64,000 bases of DNA from Diphasiastrum complanatum (Eukaryota > Streptophyta > Lycopodiopsida > Lycopodiales > Lycopodiaceae), in NCBI GenBank assembly GCA_029204225.1, contig CM055102.1, positions 24,273,390 to 24,337,389 on the forward strand, read 5' to 3'. Each line of letters opens with the position of its first letter. The stretch's first letter is position 1. The notes below the pieces were generated by a model. That model was given only the letters and a program-made list of their open reading frames with translations, made no database searches and was not told where the DNA came from. This document shows, one piece after another, positions 22,139 to 34,800 of the stretch. The translations under genes were made by a program, and so were the position numbers.

Positions 22139-22570
22139 TTGTTTGAATGGTATTTTCAACAAGATACGTTTAATATCAAGCAAGTGAGCATCAGAAATCT
22201 CCTTGTTTTTTACTTGATGTATTTTTCATTTCAAATGCGATTGTACTTCTCAACCCAATTTTGTGTATGTTTGCAGTTCTCGTTTTGTGTGTACACATCT
22301 AATGATGTGTGTAAATTTCCACAAAATATAATCAAACTCATCCTTACAAAGGCAATAAAATGTGATCCTAGAAATGATAAGGCTGATTTAGAAGCAAGGT
22401 TGAAATTAGGAGCCCTTTCTCCTAATGTCACTATTATGGATCACAACGATGTTGTATTTTATAATGAGATATCTACTGTTATAGAAGAGATCAAGTCGAA
22501 GGAGCATAGACCAAAGAAAGAGAGGAAGTCAACACAAGCCACAAGAAAAAGAATCCAACGGGTTTTATGA
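22139..22570 (+). CDS. Unidentified ORF, 143 codons, basic C-terminus
   Basis: The middle reads LILTKAIKCDPRNDKADLEA and LGALSPNVTIMDHNDVVFYN, and the tail is basic (KKERKSTQATRKRIQRVL), suggesting nucleic-acid contact. The first third looks non-coding, so the real start may be an exon boundary near 22275. Together with 21290-21673 it may be one broken gene. No known domain was recognised. Confidence 0.35.
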   Translation: MFEWYFQQDTFNIKQVSIRNLLVFYLMYFSFQMRLYFSTQFCVCLQFSFCVYTSNDVCKFPQNIIKLILTKAIKCDPRNDKADLEARLKLGALSPNVTIMDHNDVVFYNEISTVIEEIKSKEHRPKKERKSTQATRKRIQRVL

Positions 22571-25500
22571 CCATAGTGGATTAAAATTCTAATATACAAT
22601 GTAAGAGAAAAAAAGAGTCATTACGCACATAAGCATCATTTGTAAAAAAAAGCCCAACGTTCGGGGGTCATTTTTATTGATAAAAAGAGCTTTAACATTG
22701 TACATGTACTCATGTACTCGCTTTTGCATATCATGGCTCTTCTATCACCTTAATCATTGTACCTAGATCTTTGCATTTGTATTACTGACAAATTACTGCA
22801 TCAAATAAAATTGAATATAAAAAAACTTATCAGTTTCTCATGAACAATAAACCAAAAGTATTTAGGAAACTCGTATTGTAATAAGAGAAGCTCTATTATG
22901 ATATAGTGAAGGCTCTAAGCTTCTTTAACTTTATTAGTAGTAATAAGTTCATCATTGTATGTAATGTCAATTTGCTTTCTATCAATGTGTCCATCTTGTT
23001 CCATGTCTTGATTTAATGGTATCCATGTTGTACCACTCTTTTTCCATCTTTGATAGTTAAAATTAAGGCTCAATGTTTGTCTTTGAATTTGATATCGAAA
23101 AAAAATGGAGTCTTTTAATGGAATGATTTGGTATGATGAATTGTTCAGTAGAAGTAGTGTTTAGATTCATTTTTATAATCTCTATAATGGTACCTAAGTC
23201 AATTGTGAGGTACAACAAAAGGAATGAAAAACTATGAGGACCATTTGTTTTTTAGAGGGCTTCATTCTCTTCCCTTTCTCAAAAATCAAAATGCATGATG
23301 CTCCTTCGTCTTGCAAGACACATGGTCTAAGCATAACACTTATCCTCATTTCATATTGTTCCGTTGATGCTAACCAAATGAAGAGTTTGACGAAGTTTAG
23401 CCAAAGGACAAGCAAGTTGCATGAGGTAGATACTTCATTGATGTGATTCTTACCTTTGGCAATATTGATTTTGTGTCTTTTAGTATTAGCTTTCGGATTA
23501 TAAATAATCTACAAATAAGACCAAACAACCAACAATGTAGTTACGTACGTTCAAAGTAAGTCCCCATTATTTTTCATATATACATAAGGTCATCAAAGTT
23601 TTTATGACATCTTTGAAAATCTGCATATGGTATCAACGTTCTAAGACTTCATTGTTATCACACTTGACTATCCAAAGAGCCATCATTTTTAGGGGGCTTC
23701 TAAAGGCATACAACCAAGGCTTGCTTAGTGAATATAATAATACATGCAAACAAGCTTCTTAATATGTTTTCATTTCTTTTTGCAACTACACTAAGCTTCT
23801 AGTTTTTATGACCTATAAGAAATGTTCATTTTTCAAGGACACTCCAAAACTTATTATTCTAACATAGATATTATTGATAAGTGAAACAATGGCAATGGAT
23901 AGTGCAACCAATATTGGGTTCTCAATGTGGCTCACACCAAATATACATTAGATACCACCCGACATAACAAAGGGTACATGCAATTTCAACCCTATGGAGT
24001 CCACCAACAAAGTCTTGGACCATCAAAGTCATCTTGCATAGCGTGGACCAAATTTTTAGACATCCCTAGTCACTTCATCAATGTCTAAGAGCCTATAGAT
24101 GCAGATCAAGTGCACAAGTGTGTCCACATAAAGCTCATACATTGTGTTTGAAATGGTAAAGCAATAAGAACGGTAAGTGTACTTGCAATCAAGACATACA
24201 CAATTGAAGTGGAAAAGTTTTCATGGTGCAGAGATTTGAATGAAATCATCATTGGTAGCTTGATTTCGATTCTAGGAGATGAATACTTCTAAAAAGCACT
24301 ATTTTCAGATAGTAGCAGTTATTAAAAAAGTGAACAAGAAACTTATCAAAACTACTTCGGAGATATCGGATGTGGACAAATCAGACCCATTCATTTTCAG
24401 AAGGTACGAGTTTTGAGATGTATTTAAAGGGAAACGGGACTGATCGACCTAGGATAGGCGATAATATTGGTATTCAATGTGCTAATACTTCAGATTTTAT
24501 TATAGCATAATAAGTTATTCAAGAAAGTCAATCTTAAAAGGGCATCTAGCATTGTCCAAAAAACCGTTTCTCCAACTCAGCTCTTCTTGGCGTCACTGAA
24601 TAAAAATTCTGTTGACTCGGATGAGTATGGGTCTTCAATCTCATCTGCTTGAAATGACATATGAAGTACAAAGCTAAGAGGCAATAGTGAAAATGAGGAA
24701 GAATATATATTACCCTAGCAAGTTTGAGAATCTTGTCAGTATAATGCTCAAAAAATGTTACTATTTTTATGTACTCATATTTCCAGTTTATAGAAACTTC
24801 TCTTTCCGTTAACAGGATGCTTTTATCATTTGAACATCCTGACATTTTTTGCCGTTGACAAATCATATTCTGTTTTGCATTATGAACATACTTTATACAC
24901 TGTTTTGCAACGAGTTAATTCTGTCTTTTTCATTTGGGATAGAGCATGCTTTGCTTGAAAATGGCTTTTTTAAGCTACAAAATGAAAACCTTCAGAGATA
25001 CCAAATGCCATTCTTTATAGAAAATTGTTCCCAGTTTAGAATATTTCATGTTACAATCAGTGAGTGGAGGAGAGCAAAATAATCTATGGCAGCAATTAAT
25101 CTTGTGAGTTGACAGTAATACAAATTTTAGAAAGTGGCTCAAAAGTTGATCACTCTTGTTCTGCTGTAGACATTGCAAGGTTATTGAGTATATGCAGAAC
25201 AAACAAAGGTGCTTCTTAGTAGACCTGAAGATAGACACCAGATTTTGTTCGTGTGTCACTGTAACAAAAACAAAAAAAAAAAGAAGGGTTTGACTCATCT
25301 GCAGATTTTCCCATTTCAACTAACACCAAGGCTCAGGCTCAATTGAAAAACAAATGCAGGGCATACTGCAGCATCTTGTCTGTGCCTACTGCATTCAGAT
25401 TTTTGCGGCTTGATTCAATCTCAAACAGCCTGTGTTTCTGTTGGTATGGAATTAAGATGACTTTCTGGTATGTCTTACAAACCAGTATCTATCATCATCT

Positions 25501-25756
25501 TTAACCAGCGCAAAATATTGAGGTCACTGCATAGCACATTGAATCTTGTCACCTGCATGTAAAGCATGATTAACATGCACTAGATATGTGAGCATGTCGA
25601 CTGTATATTATTTGACCAGACAGCAGTCAAACTTTCGGACAACGCTGTGCTTAAAAAATTCTCAGAGCTGAATAGTTAGACAAAATTTTTATATGAGGAA
25701 ATGCAATCTCGAGCACCCTTCCAAGACCATTCATAGCCATCCCAAGTTCCTCGAAA
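22571..25756. other. No gene recognised; region 3' of KASII
   Basis: The region contains only short open frames without family resemblance. The right end must include the KASII 3' UTR (reading toward lower coordinates from 25757), but the poly(A) site could not be placed. Confidence 0.5.
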
Positions 25757-25888
25757 TTATTCATCACAGGATTCATTATATGGGGCAAATAATATCGAAG
25801 AATTATGGCCTCCAAAACCAAATGAGTTTGACAAGGCAACCTTCACATCCAATCTCTGCTTCTTGCCACTAACAATATAGCTCATATC
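25757..25888 (-). CDS. KAS2: KASII last exon
   Basis: The exon has 43 codons and TAA. It includes [20 protein letters not shown], the glycine-rich C-terminal loop, and ends [14 protein letters not shown]. The last five residues extend past the usual family end. Confidence 0.95.
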   Translation of the reverse strand, partial: DMSYIVSGKKQRLDVKVALSNSFGFGGHNSSILFAPYNESCDE

Positions 25889-28800
25889 CTGAAATGCAAG
25901 AAGTGTGAACAGTTCTATTCAGAACAAGCCATCATTTTCAGAATAGCATCTGCAAAGATGTATTTTATTCAGGAGGTGAAAAATATCTCACCTTATACGC
26001 ATAAGTCTATTGAAGCCTTTATCCATTATCAGAACTGGCCAATTCACTCTACAAAAGCAAAAGTTAGTGCATCAACTCACCAGATCCTTTTCTGGATGCT
26101 CAATGTTGATTGTTGGGTGTAGCCAACCAGTCCTAATAGCCTGCAGGTAAATGCATGCAATTTACAAAAACAACTGAGTACACAAGGGGCTTATTATGAA
26201 GCGATTAATAGATGAAACGTATGAGGAACATAAATGGTGCTGGTCAGAAGTTGCGTGTGTTAAATGATGGATACAAGTTAAAAATTGGAGAATAAAAAAT
26301 TTGCTAAAAGAGAGGCCTTGTACAAACACTCGCGTAGCCTTACATAGGATACTGCAAAAGAAGTCAGTAGCCTAACCAATCTCACAAGACTTTAACAGCT
26401 TAAGATTTTAAAAATAATGTCATTAGGTACCAATCTAGTCCACTTTAAGCACTCAATCTTGGAGAGGGAGCACACTCGCTTCAGATGGCCAATAAAGGTG
26501 CTGGAGAAGAGGATTAGGACATGCTAGGCCACTAAAAGTTGGTTGATGACTTACTGGTGGGCCATCAGGTTATTTTTGGCCCGATTTCGGGCCAGAATAT
26601 GGCCTGATACTCTTTGTTTGATGTTCTTGGCACCACCTCTTTTTTTAAATTTATCCAAAAACAAAGGTTTGTAAATTCCACATTTGAAACGGGTTTCAAA
26701 CATGGGAGTTTTCAGACGCATTTGGTTGCAGATATGATTGTCCATAACAATGGCACAACTAATTTGAAACATTAGATCATCCTTAATCAGTGACAAAACT
26801 TATTTTATTCCATTTGCAGCTGTTTGCATTAAAAAGGACATAATTGTGATTTTCACATTACTCAGCTCCAAATTGTGAGGGATTGATGTTTTTTAAATTT
26901 GGATGGCACATTTATCCTCCTGATACTAACACACTAAAGTTACAGTTACAGGGTTACAGTTCAGTTCCATGTAGGCGGCCAGAAACTCCAAAGAGCAGTT
27001 GCTTGGCTTTGCTTGCGAACTCAGGCTTATTAAGGTAAGGAGTCGAGTAATCTACTTGCAATTCATTGATCAGCTATCCAAAAGTTCAGACACTGATCCA
27101 ATATTCAGCCATTTATCTTTGACAATTACAGCAAAGTACATAGATTTTTTAGCTTCCAATAAAATAATCAGGGTTTTGTATATTAGGACATTGGGAATCC
27201 AACATAGATTTGATTTGAGATCTACCAGTTCAAATACTGGAGATCCACGTTTCGCTTCCATCCTCATCTTCTTTGTCATAGCAAGAGCCTTCTGTCTTTC
27301 AGGATCTGATCAAATATCTGAGCTACTACCAGCCAGGAAAAAAAATATCATTTTATAGTTTTGAGCTCTAGAAGTCTAGCATTGGAAAGTCATCTTGAAC
27401 TTCATTTATTCTAGCTTCTATTTCACTTCGCTTTGGCATTTCTTCATTGTGATTTTCAATCCCGTTGGCAAGCTAACAATTTGTTTGCATTTAATAACAC
27501 CTCATTTTGTGTAGTCTGGGACATCCTTGCTGGGAAGTCCATCCACTTGGTCATGGTTGCATTCAAATGCGTTTGAATGCTGATTCAAACGCGTTTGAAA
27601 CGCCCACGTTTGAAACGCATTTGAAACGTGGACTTTTGGAAGCCAAATTTTTTTTGGGCCCTACCCCTCCAAATGGGATCCTAGGGCCCATCTACCTAAA
27701 AAACGACCTACACTAAGCTACCACGAGGCTGGGACAGCTCAACCACGCCTCATAACTCCTTCACTAACTGCTCCTCCATCGAGAAGAAATGCGCCCTCCT
27801 CCATTTCTTGGCAGCGATAGAAGCTTGCTCTCCACTCCATAGTTTACCAAGATTTCTTGTAGGCAGGAGTTTTGGACCATGCTGGAGTGATTAAGAGCAT
27901 CAGATCAGAGTTTTGAAGCTTGGTTTAGGAGATACAAGCAGCAGGTGCAAAAAAATTGGTTTTGAGGCCACTTCAAAGAATCAATCAGAGTTCTTTGGTT
28001 ACTGATCAAATTCAGCTGAGATTAGGAGGCAGTGTCCTAGACTGTAGGGCGCCCCATCCTAGCCATTCACATCACCATCTGCTTGGCCAGATTTGTTGTG
28101 AAGAGCAGTTGCAGGTTTTGGGCTTTTTGCACAATTTTCAGATCTGAACCTCACAATTTTGTCAATTTTCAGAATGCCTAAGCCAAAGTCTAATGTGTGG
28201 GAGCATGTTCTGATCATTGGGGAAGCTGGTAAGCAAGGGAAGGGTGGTGGAGGCATGAAACGGATGAAATGTCGTTATTGTGAACATCATTATCAAGGGG
28301 GGCCTCAACGAATTGTGTCACATGTGGTTGGGACAGGGGGATGTGGAGTGGATAAATGTGAGAAAGCACCTGTCAACGTCAAGGTTGCATTCAAATGATT
28401 CAAACGTCCACGTTTGAAACGTTTGAATGAAAGTTTCAAACAAAATCCTATATTGTTTTCTGATTTTTTTGCAAGTTTTTAAGCAACTAATGCTAATTTA
28501 AGTATTGGAACCTTAAACATAATATAAAAGTAGTTGAATAAGCATGTTTAACAATTAAAAGAATTCAATGTAGACACTAAACAACAATATGTACAAATTA
28601 CAATGAAATTTAGTTGGATATATCATATATGAAGGAATAACAAGAGTGCACCATCATCAACAAGTGCATAAAAACCATCCATCCTCAAAAAAGTTTTGGT
28701 TCAAAATGAAAATCAAGTCAATTGGTTACATTCTACTGGAAAATGGCCACTCACTAGTAACTAGCAACTACCAAACTAAGTATGATAACATAATAAAACA

Positions 28801-31800
28801 TGTAGTAAATCAAGCGTCGTCAAGTGGTATGACAACATCAGCATCCTCAACATCATCCTGTAAATCAGCATCTTCCTCATCCTCATCAAGATCCTCTGGG
28901 TCAACAAGAACAGATGACGAAGCATGAGAGGAAGTGGAAGCCATGCCCGTCTCAATATCCCTAGCAGCCTGGGTAATACCCTGTATCTCCAAGCCCTCTT
29001 CTATGTCAGCTCTCTCAGCCTCCACCACCAGCAATCGGTCCTCCTCTTGATCCTCCTCGATTTGTTGCAAAGTTAGATCCATCTTCTCAAACCCTCCTTC
29101 CTTGATCTTATCAAGGACACGAAGATTGAAATGCACAGAGACCAACATGTCAAGGGTGGATGGCTTCAACCTATTTCTCCTCTTGGTATGAATCAAGGAG
29201 AAGGTACTCCAATTTCTCTCACAAGGAGAGGGCGTAGTTCTCTGGCTAAGTATCTTGATTGCCAACCTTTGCAACTCAGGTGTGGAGGCTCCAAAGGACT
29301 CCCACCAACGCACAGCCGTTTGCCTCTGAGATGCCAAGTACATGTCCATTTGATTTAACAATGTTTCTTCATATGCTGAATTTCCACTCGAGTATCTATC
29401 AACAACTAATTTCCATCCCTTGTCAACCTCGACATCGGACTCTTGCCCCATATCCAACCACTGTGGATGCAAAGCGAATTCTGTAGCATGTAAAGGAGAA
29501 TGCATCATGTCCCATATCTCAAGGCAAAGGCTCTCTATCACACGTATTCGATCGGCATCAAAAGAGGTACATGACCGTATTCCCTCAACCATCCGGTCCA
29601 TTAGCCCATAGACAAATCCCATGGTGGCTCCCTCTCTATCAACAACTCGTAACAACTCAAGGATGGCCTTGCATAGTTTCACAATATTCTCTGCCTCCTC
29701 CCAAAATAATGGACCAAGTGTTGTATGGTCAATGTCTCTCCCTACCTCAGTTGATGCGGACTTCAAGTTTTGCCACTCCTCATGGACCACCAACCGCCTA
29801 AGGGCAACTTTTACCCGCAAGAGATTTGCAAGCACAATGTAGATGTAGCCAAAGCGTGTTTGAGCCGGCTTCAAAAGCTCACGTTTGCTCACTTTTCGAA
29901 AAACACGTAGCACCCTCTGATGACCTGTGATGAAAGTCACTATTTTCCGTGCCTTTTGCAAAACAGGAGCTACCCAATCTAGTGCTCCACTGTCCTCAAA
30001 CAGCAACTCCAGACAATGGCAAGTGCAACGTGTGAAAAAAATCTTCGAATACTCCTCTAGCATCTCACCAGCACGCAAACAATTGCTGGCATTATCCATT
30101 ACAACTTGTACCACATTGTGCTCTCCTACCTTGCCAATGATTTCTTTTAAATGTTCATAGATATACAAGCCTGATTTTTCCAAACCACTAGCATCCACAC
30201 TACATAAAAAGATGGAACCATAGATACTAGTAGCAACAAAGTTAATGATAGGTCGTCTACGTGTGTCAGACCAACCATCACACACAATCGTGCACCCATA
30301 TTTTACCCACTTATCCTTTACCATTTGCAGCTCCCTCGTAAGCAATTTTGTCTCCTCTCGCAGCTCTTTAACCCTAATAGCCTCATAAGAAGGGGCTTTC
30401 ACCGAACCACCAACCTCTCCTGCAGTTCTCAACATATCTTGAAAATATCTCCTCTTGACTACATTGAAAGGAATTGCATTCGCATAAAAAAATTTCCTGC
30501 AAGCAATCCGAAATTTGTTTCTCTTTTCTAAGGCCCATGCAGCTGTCAAATCAGCACTATTTGCAGCTCGAGCTCTTTTACGTGTAGGCCCTGTAGAAGC
30601 ATCCACGGATTGACTATTCTCCATCTCATGAACTTGGTCCTCATTGCTACTGGCATCTGGATATTGCAATCTCAATGCTTGCACCACGTTGACAGGTGCT
30701 TTCTCACATTTATCCACTCCACATCCCCCTGTCCCAAGCAAATGTGACACAATTCGTTGAGGCCCCCATTGATAATGATGTTCACAATAACGACATTTCA
30801 TCCGTTTCATGCCTCCACCACCCTTCCCTTCCTTACCAGCTTCATCAATGATCAGAACATGCTCCCACACACTTTGGCTTAGGCATTCTGAAAATTGACA
30901 AAATTGTGAGGTTCAGATCTGAAAATTGTGCAAAAAGCCCAAAACCTGCAACTGCTCTTCACAACAAATCTGGCCAAGCAGATGGTGATGTGAATGGCCA
31001 GGATGGGGCGCCCTACAGTCTAGAAGACTGCCTTCAAATCTCAGCTGAATCTAATCAGTAACCAAAGAGAACTGATTGATTCTTTGAAGTGGCCTCAAAA
31101 CCAATTTTCTTGCACCTGTTGCGGTGGTGGAGGCTGAGAGAGCTGACATAGAAGAGGGCTTGGAGATACAGGGTATTACCCAGGCTGCTAGGGATATTGA
31201 GACGGGCACGGCTTCCACTTCCTCTGATGCTTCGTCATCTGTTCTTGTTGACCTAGAGGATCTTGATGAGGATGAGGAAGATGTTGATTTACAGGATGAT
31301 GCTGACATTGTTGAGGATGCTGATGTTGTCATACCACTTGACGACGTTTGATTTACTACATGTTTTATTATGTTTGGTAGTTGCTAGCCACTAGCGAGTG
31401 GCCATTTTCCAGTAGAATGTAACCAGTTGACTTGATTTTCATTTTGAACCAAAACTTTTTTGAGGATGGATGGTTTTTATGCACTTGTTGATGATGGTGC
31501 ACTCTTGTTATTCCTTCATATATGATATATCCAACTAAATTTCATTGTAATTTGTACATATTGCTGTTTAGTGTCTACATTGAATGCTTTTAATTGTTAA
31601 ACATGCTTATTCAACTACTTTTATATTATGTTTAAGGTTCCAATACTTAAATTAGCATTAGTTGCTAAAAAATCAGAAAAAAATATAGGATTTTGTTTCA
31701 AACGTTTGAAACTTTCATTCAAACGTTTCAAACGCGTTTCAAACGTGGACGTTTGATACGTTTGAATCGTTTGAATGCAACCCTGCGTGACTTGGTATCA

Positions 31801-34800
31801 TTCTAGGGTGTGTAATCCTATAATTTGCTCTCATTACCTTCACAGGTTGGTGAAGATTTGGGGTTGAACACTTCTTTTTCATGGCTTGACTAGTGCTTGA
31901 ACTGCTATTTTCAAAATGAACTTTGTCACCTTTGACTTGCTGTGATTTAATAGCCATCGATTGATTCATCTTTAAGGTGTAAAACCCTAAATTTTGCACA
32001 TCGACTTCATTGCTTGATGGTACTTCGTTGTTAGACTATTTCGTTGTTGTCTAGTAATTAGACAAGTTTCAAATGGGGTTTCTATGATTTCCGGCTCATT
32101 AAAATTCTTTGCAGAAATTCAGATTACACCTGGTTTATTTTTTACCCAATCTTTGCAAAGCTTTGGTACATATCGTTGTTGGTACTTATTGCAGTAATAT
32201 CTTGCAACTTCCAGATTTGACTTCATGATTGCTGCTCAATCCATAGCTACCACTTGTGAGGGCATTTCCACGGGATTTTACAAAATTTTCAAGCTTGATG
32301 CAATCTTCTGAATAGGAGAAGTATCTTCCAAAGATTGAGTTTGTTTACAAACCATTTATGCTTATGTATGGATTTCAAACAGGAACAACTATTGTAATAG
32401 AAACTAAAGGGCTCAAACTTCAGAAGGTATAGCTCAAACTTCAAGATGTGCGAGAGATGATAGAACTAGCTCATGAAAATATCTAGAGTGCTCAAGGTAG
32501 AGCAAGGCAATCATTGAATCTAAAGAGATCTCGTGACAGAGTTTTAGGAAGTTGATTGGCTGTATCTTAGAATCCCAAATTACTCAAAAGTTATGAGAAG
32601 TAGAAATTGTTAGAAATTAATGTTCATTTTACCCCTAACGTTACTAGGCCATTCCTGTGAGCTATTTTAGGGGCCTATTCTATTCAGGTTAGTTATAGAT
32701 CTATGCATGTAGTAGGCGCCCGATATTTACCACGTATAGGAGTTAGATTTTTAGCTTTTTGCTTTTGCCTAAGTTAGAGATAGGCAAATATTATATAAGG
32801 AGGTGCTGTGCCCTCCATATTCCATTGTAGCGAGTTTCAGATCTATCTAAGATATTCTTTTTGTTCTATAGATTACACCTTAATTGCCCGTTCCGGAACG
32901 GAACGCGTTCCATTCCAGAACGATGCCCTCAAAAAAAAAATACGTTTTTTACAAAGGATTTAATTCATATAAATAAAGCTAATTAACTGAAAAACACAAA
33001 TGTTGTTCCGACCAGGAACGTTCCGGAACGTACGGAACGTTCAAAACGGGCTTCTAAGGATTACACCATAGGTGCTGATTGATTGCTTTTGATTGGAGCA
33101 ATTTTTAAGGAGGATTGCACATGGAGTTGGATCGCTACAAGAGGGATCGATTCTTGGAATTGGATTACTATAAATCTGCACGGCAGATTATAGGATTTGG
33201 ATCTCTTCTCATCTCTAAGTCAGATTAGTTGAAAAGGACAGGCCATTGAAAATATAAATTTTCAAGATCCCAAGTCGATGTTATATCTTCTACAAAGCTG
33301 CAAGGCAGACAGCAGAAAAATCAGACTCAGATCTACATGGCAGATGGCTGGAGAAATCATCTTCAAAGTTGAAGATCAGATGGGTGAAGATCAAATTCAA
33401 ATTGCGATCGCAGAAGGTTCTGGTCCAGGACAGATCGCAGGAGGTGCCATTTTGATTTGGATTCAAGGCCACTGGGACATAACTCAAAAAGGAATTTTTT
33501 TTGGAAACTGTTTGCTGCTGTTCAAGAACTCAGATCGCTGAAGAAGGATCATTCAGCTCACTGTAAACGATTAGTTCATATTGTTGAAAGTCAATCATTC
33601 TATACTTTCATGAACTTGTAAATAATCAGGTTGCTGTAGGACAGCAAAGTGCGGAGTGTCATATCTGTAGAAGAAATAGGATCGATTCGGTCATAACCAT
33701 CAGTTTTGCAGGACAGATCTCAGAAGTCAGGTTGCTGAAATTTTCTGATCTGAAGCAGACTGATTAGTTTGGATCTATTTGAATAATGCATGCACATGTT
33801 CTTGAGAGGAAGAACCATCAAAAATTTTGTGGAACCAACGAAGATTTTTTGAACGACAAAATCTTTGCAAAACTAACAAAAACTTCATTGAATCCTGAGT
33901 GTCATACAATGGCAAGTTTACATGATGCAGTATTATCCGAGGCAAGTAAACTTGATAGCACAAATTTTAGCATTTGGAAAGTCGAGATACAAAATATTCT
34001 CATGGATCGAGAATATTGGGATATTGTTACAGGTGCCGACATTCCTCCCACAATTGGTAGAGAAATGAGACAGTATATGAAACCGCGAAGAAAAGCTCAT
34101 CATATCATTAACAAGATATGATTATTTCACATATCAAAGATGCTACTAGACCCAAGAAAGCTTGGAATACTCTCAAAAATTTGTACGAGAATGTAGATCA
34201 ATCTAGGATTTTGTTCTTAACTAATAAGCTACACACTTTGAAAATGGATACGAGAGAATCAGTTACATTAGTTTACACGGGTAAAAGATCTTAGGGGACA
34301 ACTGATAGCAGTTAGAGAAAGTGTCCCTGATTCAAGTTTGGTAACCATTATGCTGGATAGCTTACCATTAGCCTGTCAAAATTTTGTCATGATATTATCT
34401 TTACGGAAAACCAGACCTACTTTTGATGAATTGAATGCTACTTTGTTACAAGAGGAAATGATACGACAATCTCATGAACAAGGATGATTTTAGAGAACAA
34501 GCAAAAGAAACAGGGGAATTGGGAGAAAGCATTAAATCAAACCAACAAGAAGGTGAAGAAGGCAAATTCCAACAAAAAAAAAATTGCCTTATCTGCAATA
34601 AGCTGGGTCATTCTGCAAAAGAATGCTGAAAAAAAAAGTTCAACAAGAAGAATCAGACAAGAAATCTGTTGAAGAAGAAAGACTTGATATGAAGTTGAGT
34701 GCTTTGGATCATGGCACTTGTAAATTGTTTTCGGCAACATCATCTTCATGTGATTTTTCATTAGAAGAAGAATGTTGGTTTATCAATTCAGGTGAATTAA

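Larger units (their letters stand above)
27552..31788 (+). mobile_element. hAT element copy A (GTTTGAAACG family), split by copy B
   Basis: Copy A begins CATGGTTGCATTCAAATGCG and ends with the inverse TTTGAATGCAACCCTG. Both ends carry GTTTGAAACG word clusters (27560-27625 and 31690-31775) and an inner A/T run. The flanks CACTTGGT and GACTTGGT (7 of 8 identical) are candidate 8-bp target duplication, though three extra bases sit at the right end. Copy A keeps its leader, BED exon and the acidic C-terminus with 3' UTR, all on the plus strand. The middle is replaced by copy B on the minus strand. It lies in the 21.8-kb KASII intron. Confidence 0.75.

Noticed and set aside
23194-25319. Several 70-115 codon frames
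   Set aside because: Overlapping on both strands, AT-rich, without motifs or splice context.
25757-26140. KASII 3' exons as a processed pseudogene fragment
   Set aside because: Introns with proper splice sites separate the exons, and matching upstream exons continue at 47.9 and 60.9-62.8 kb in phase.
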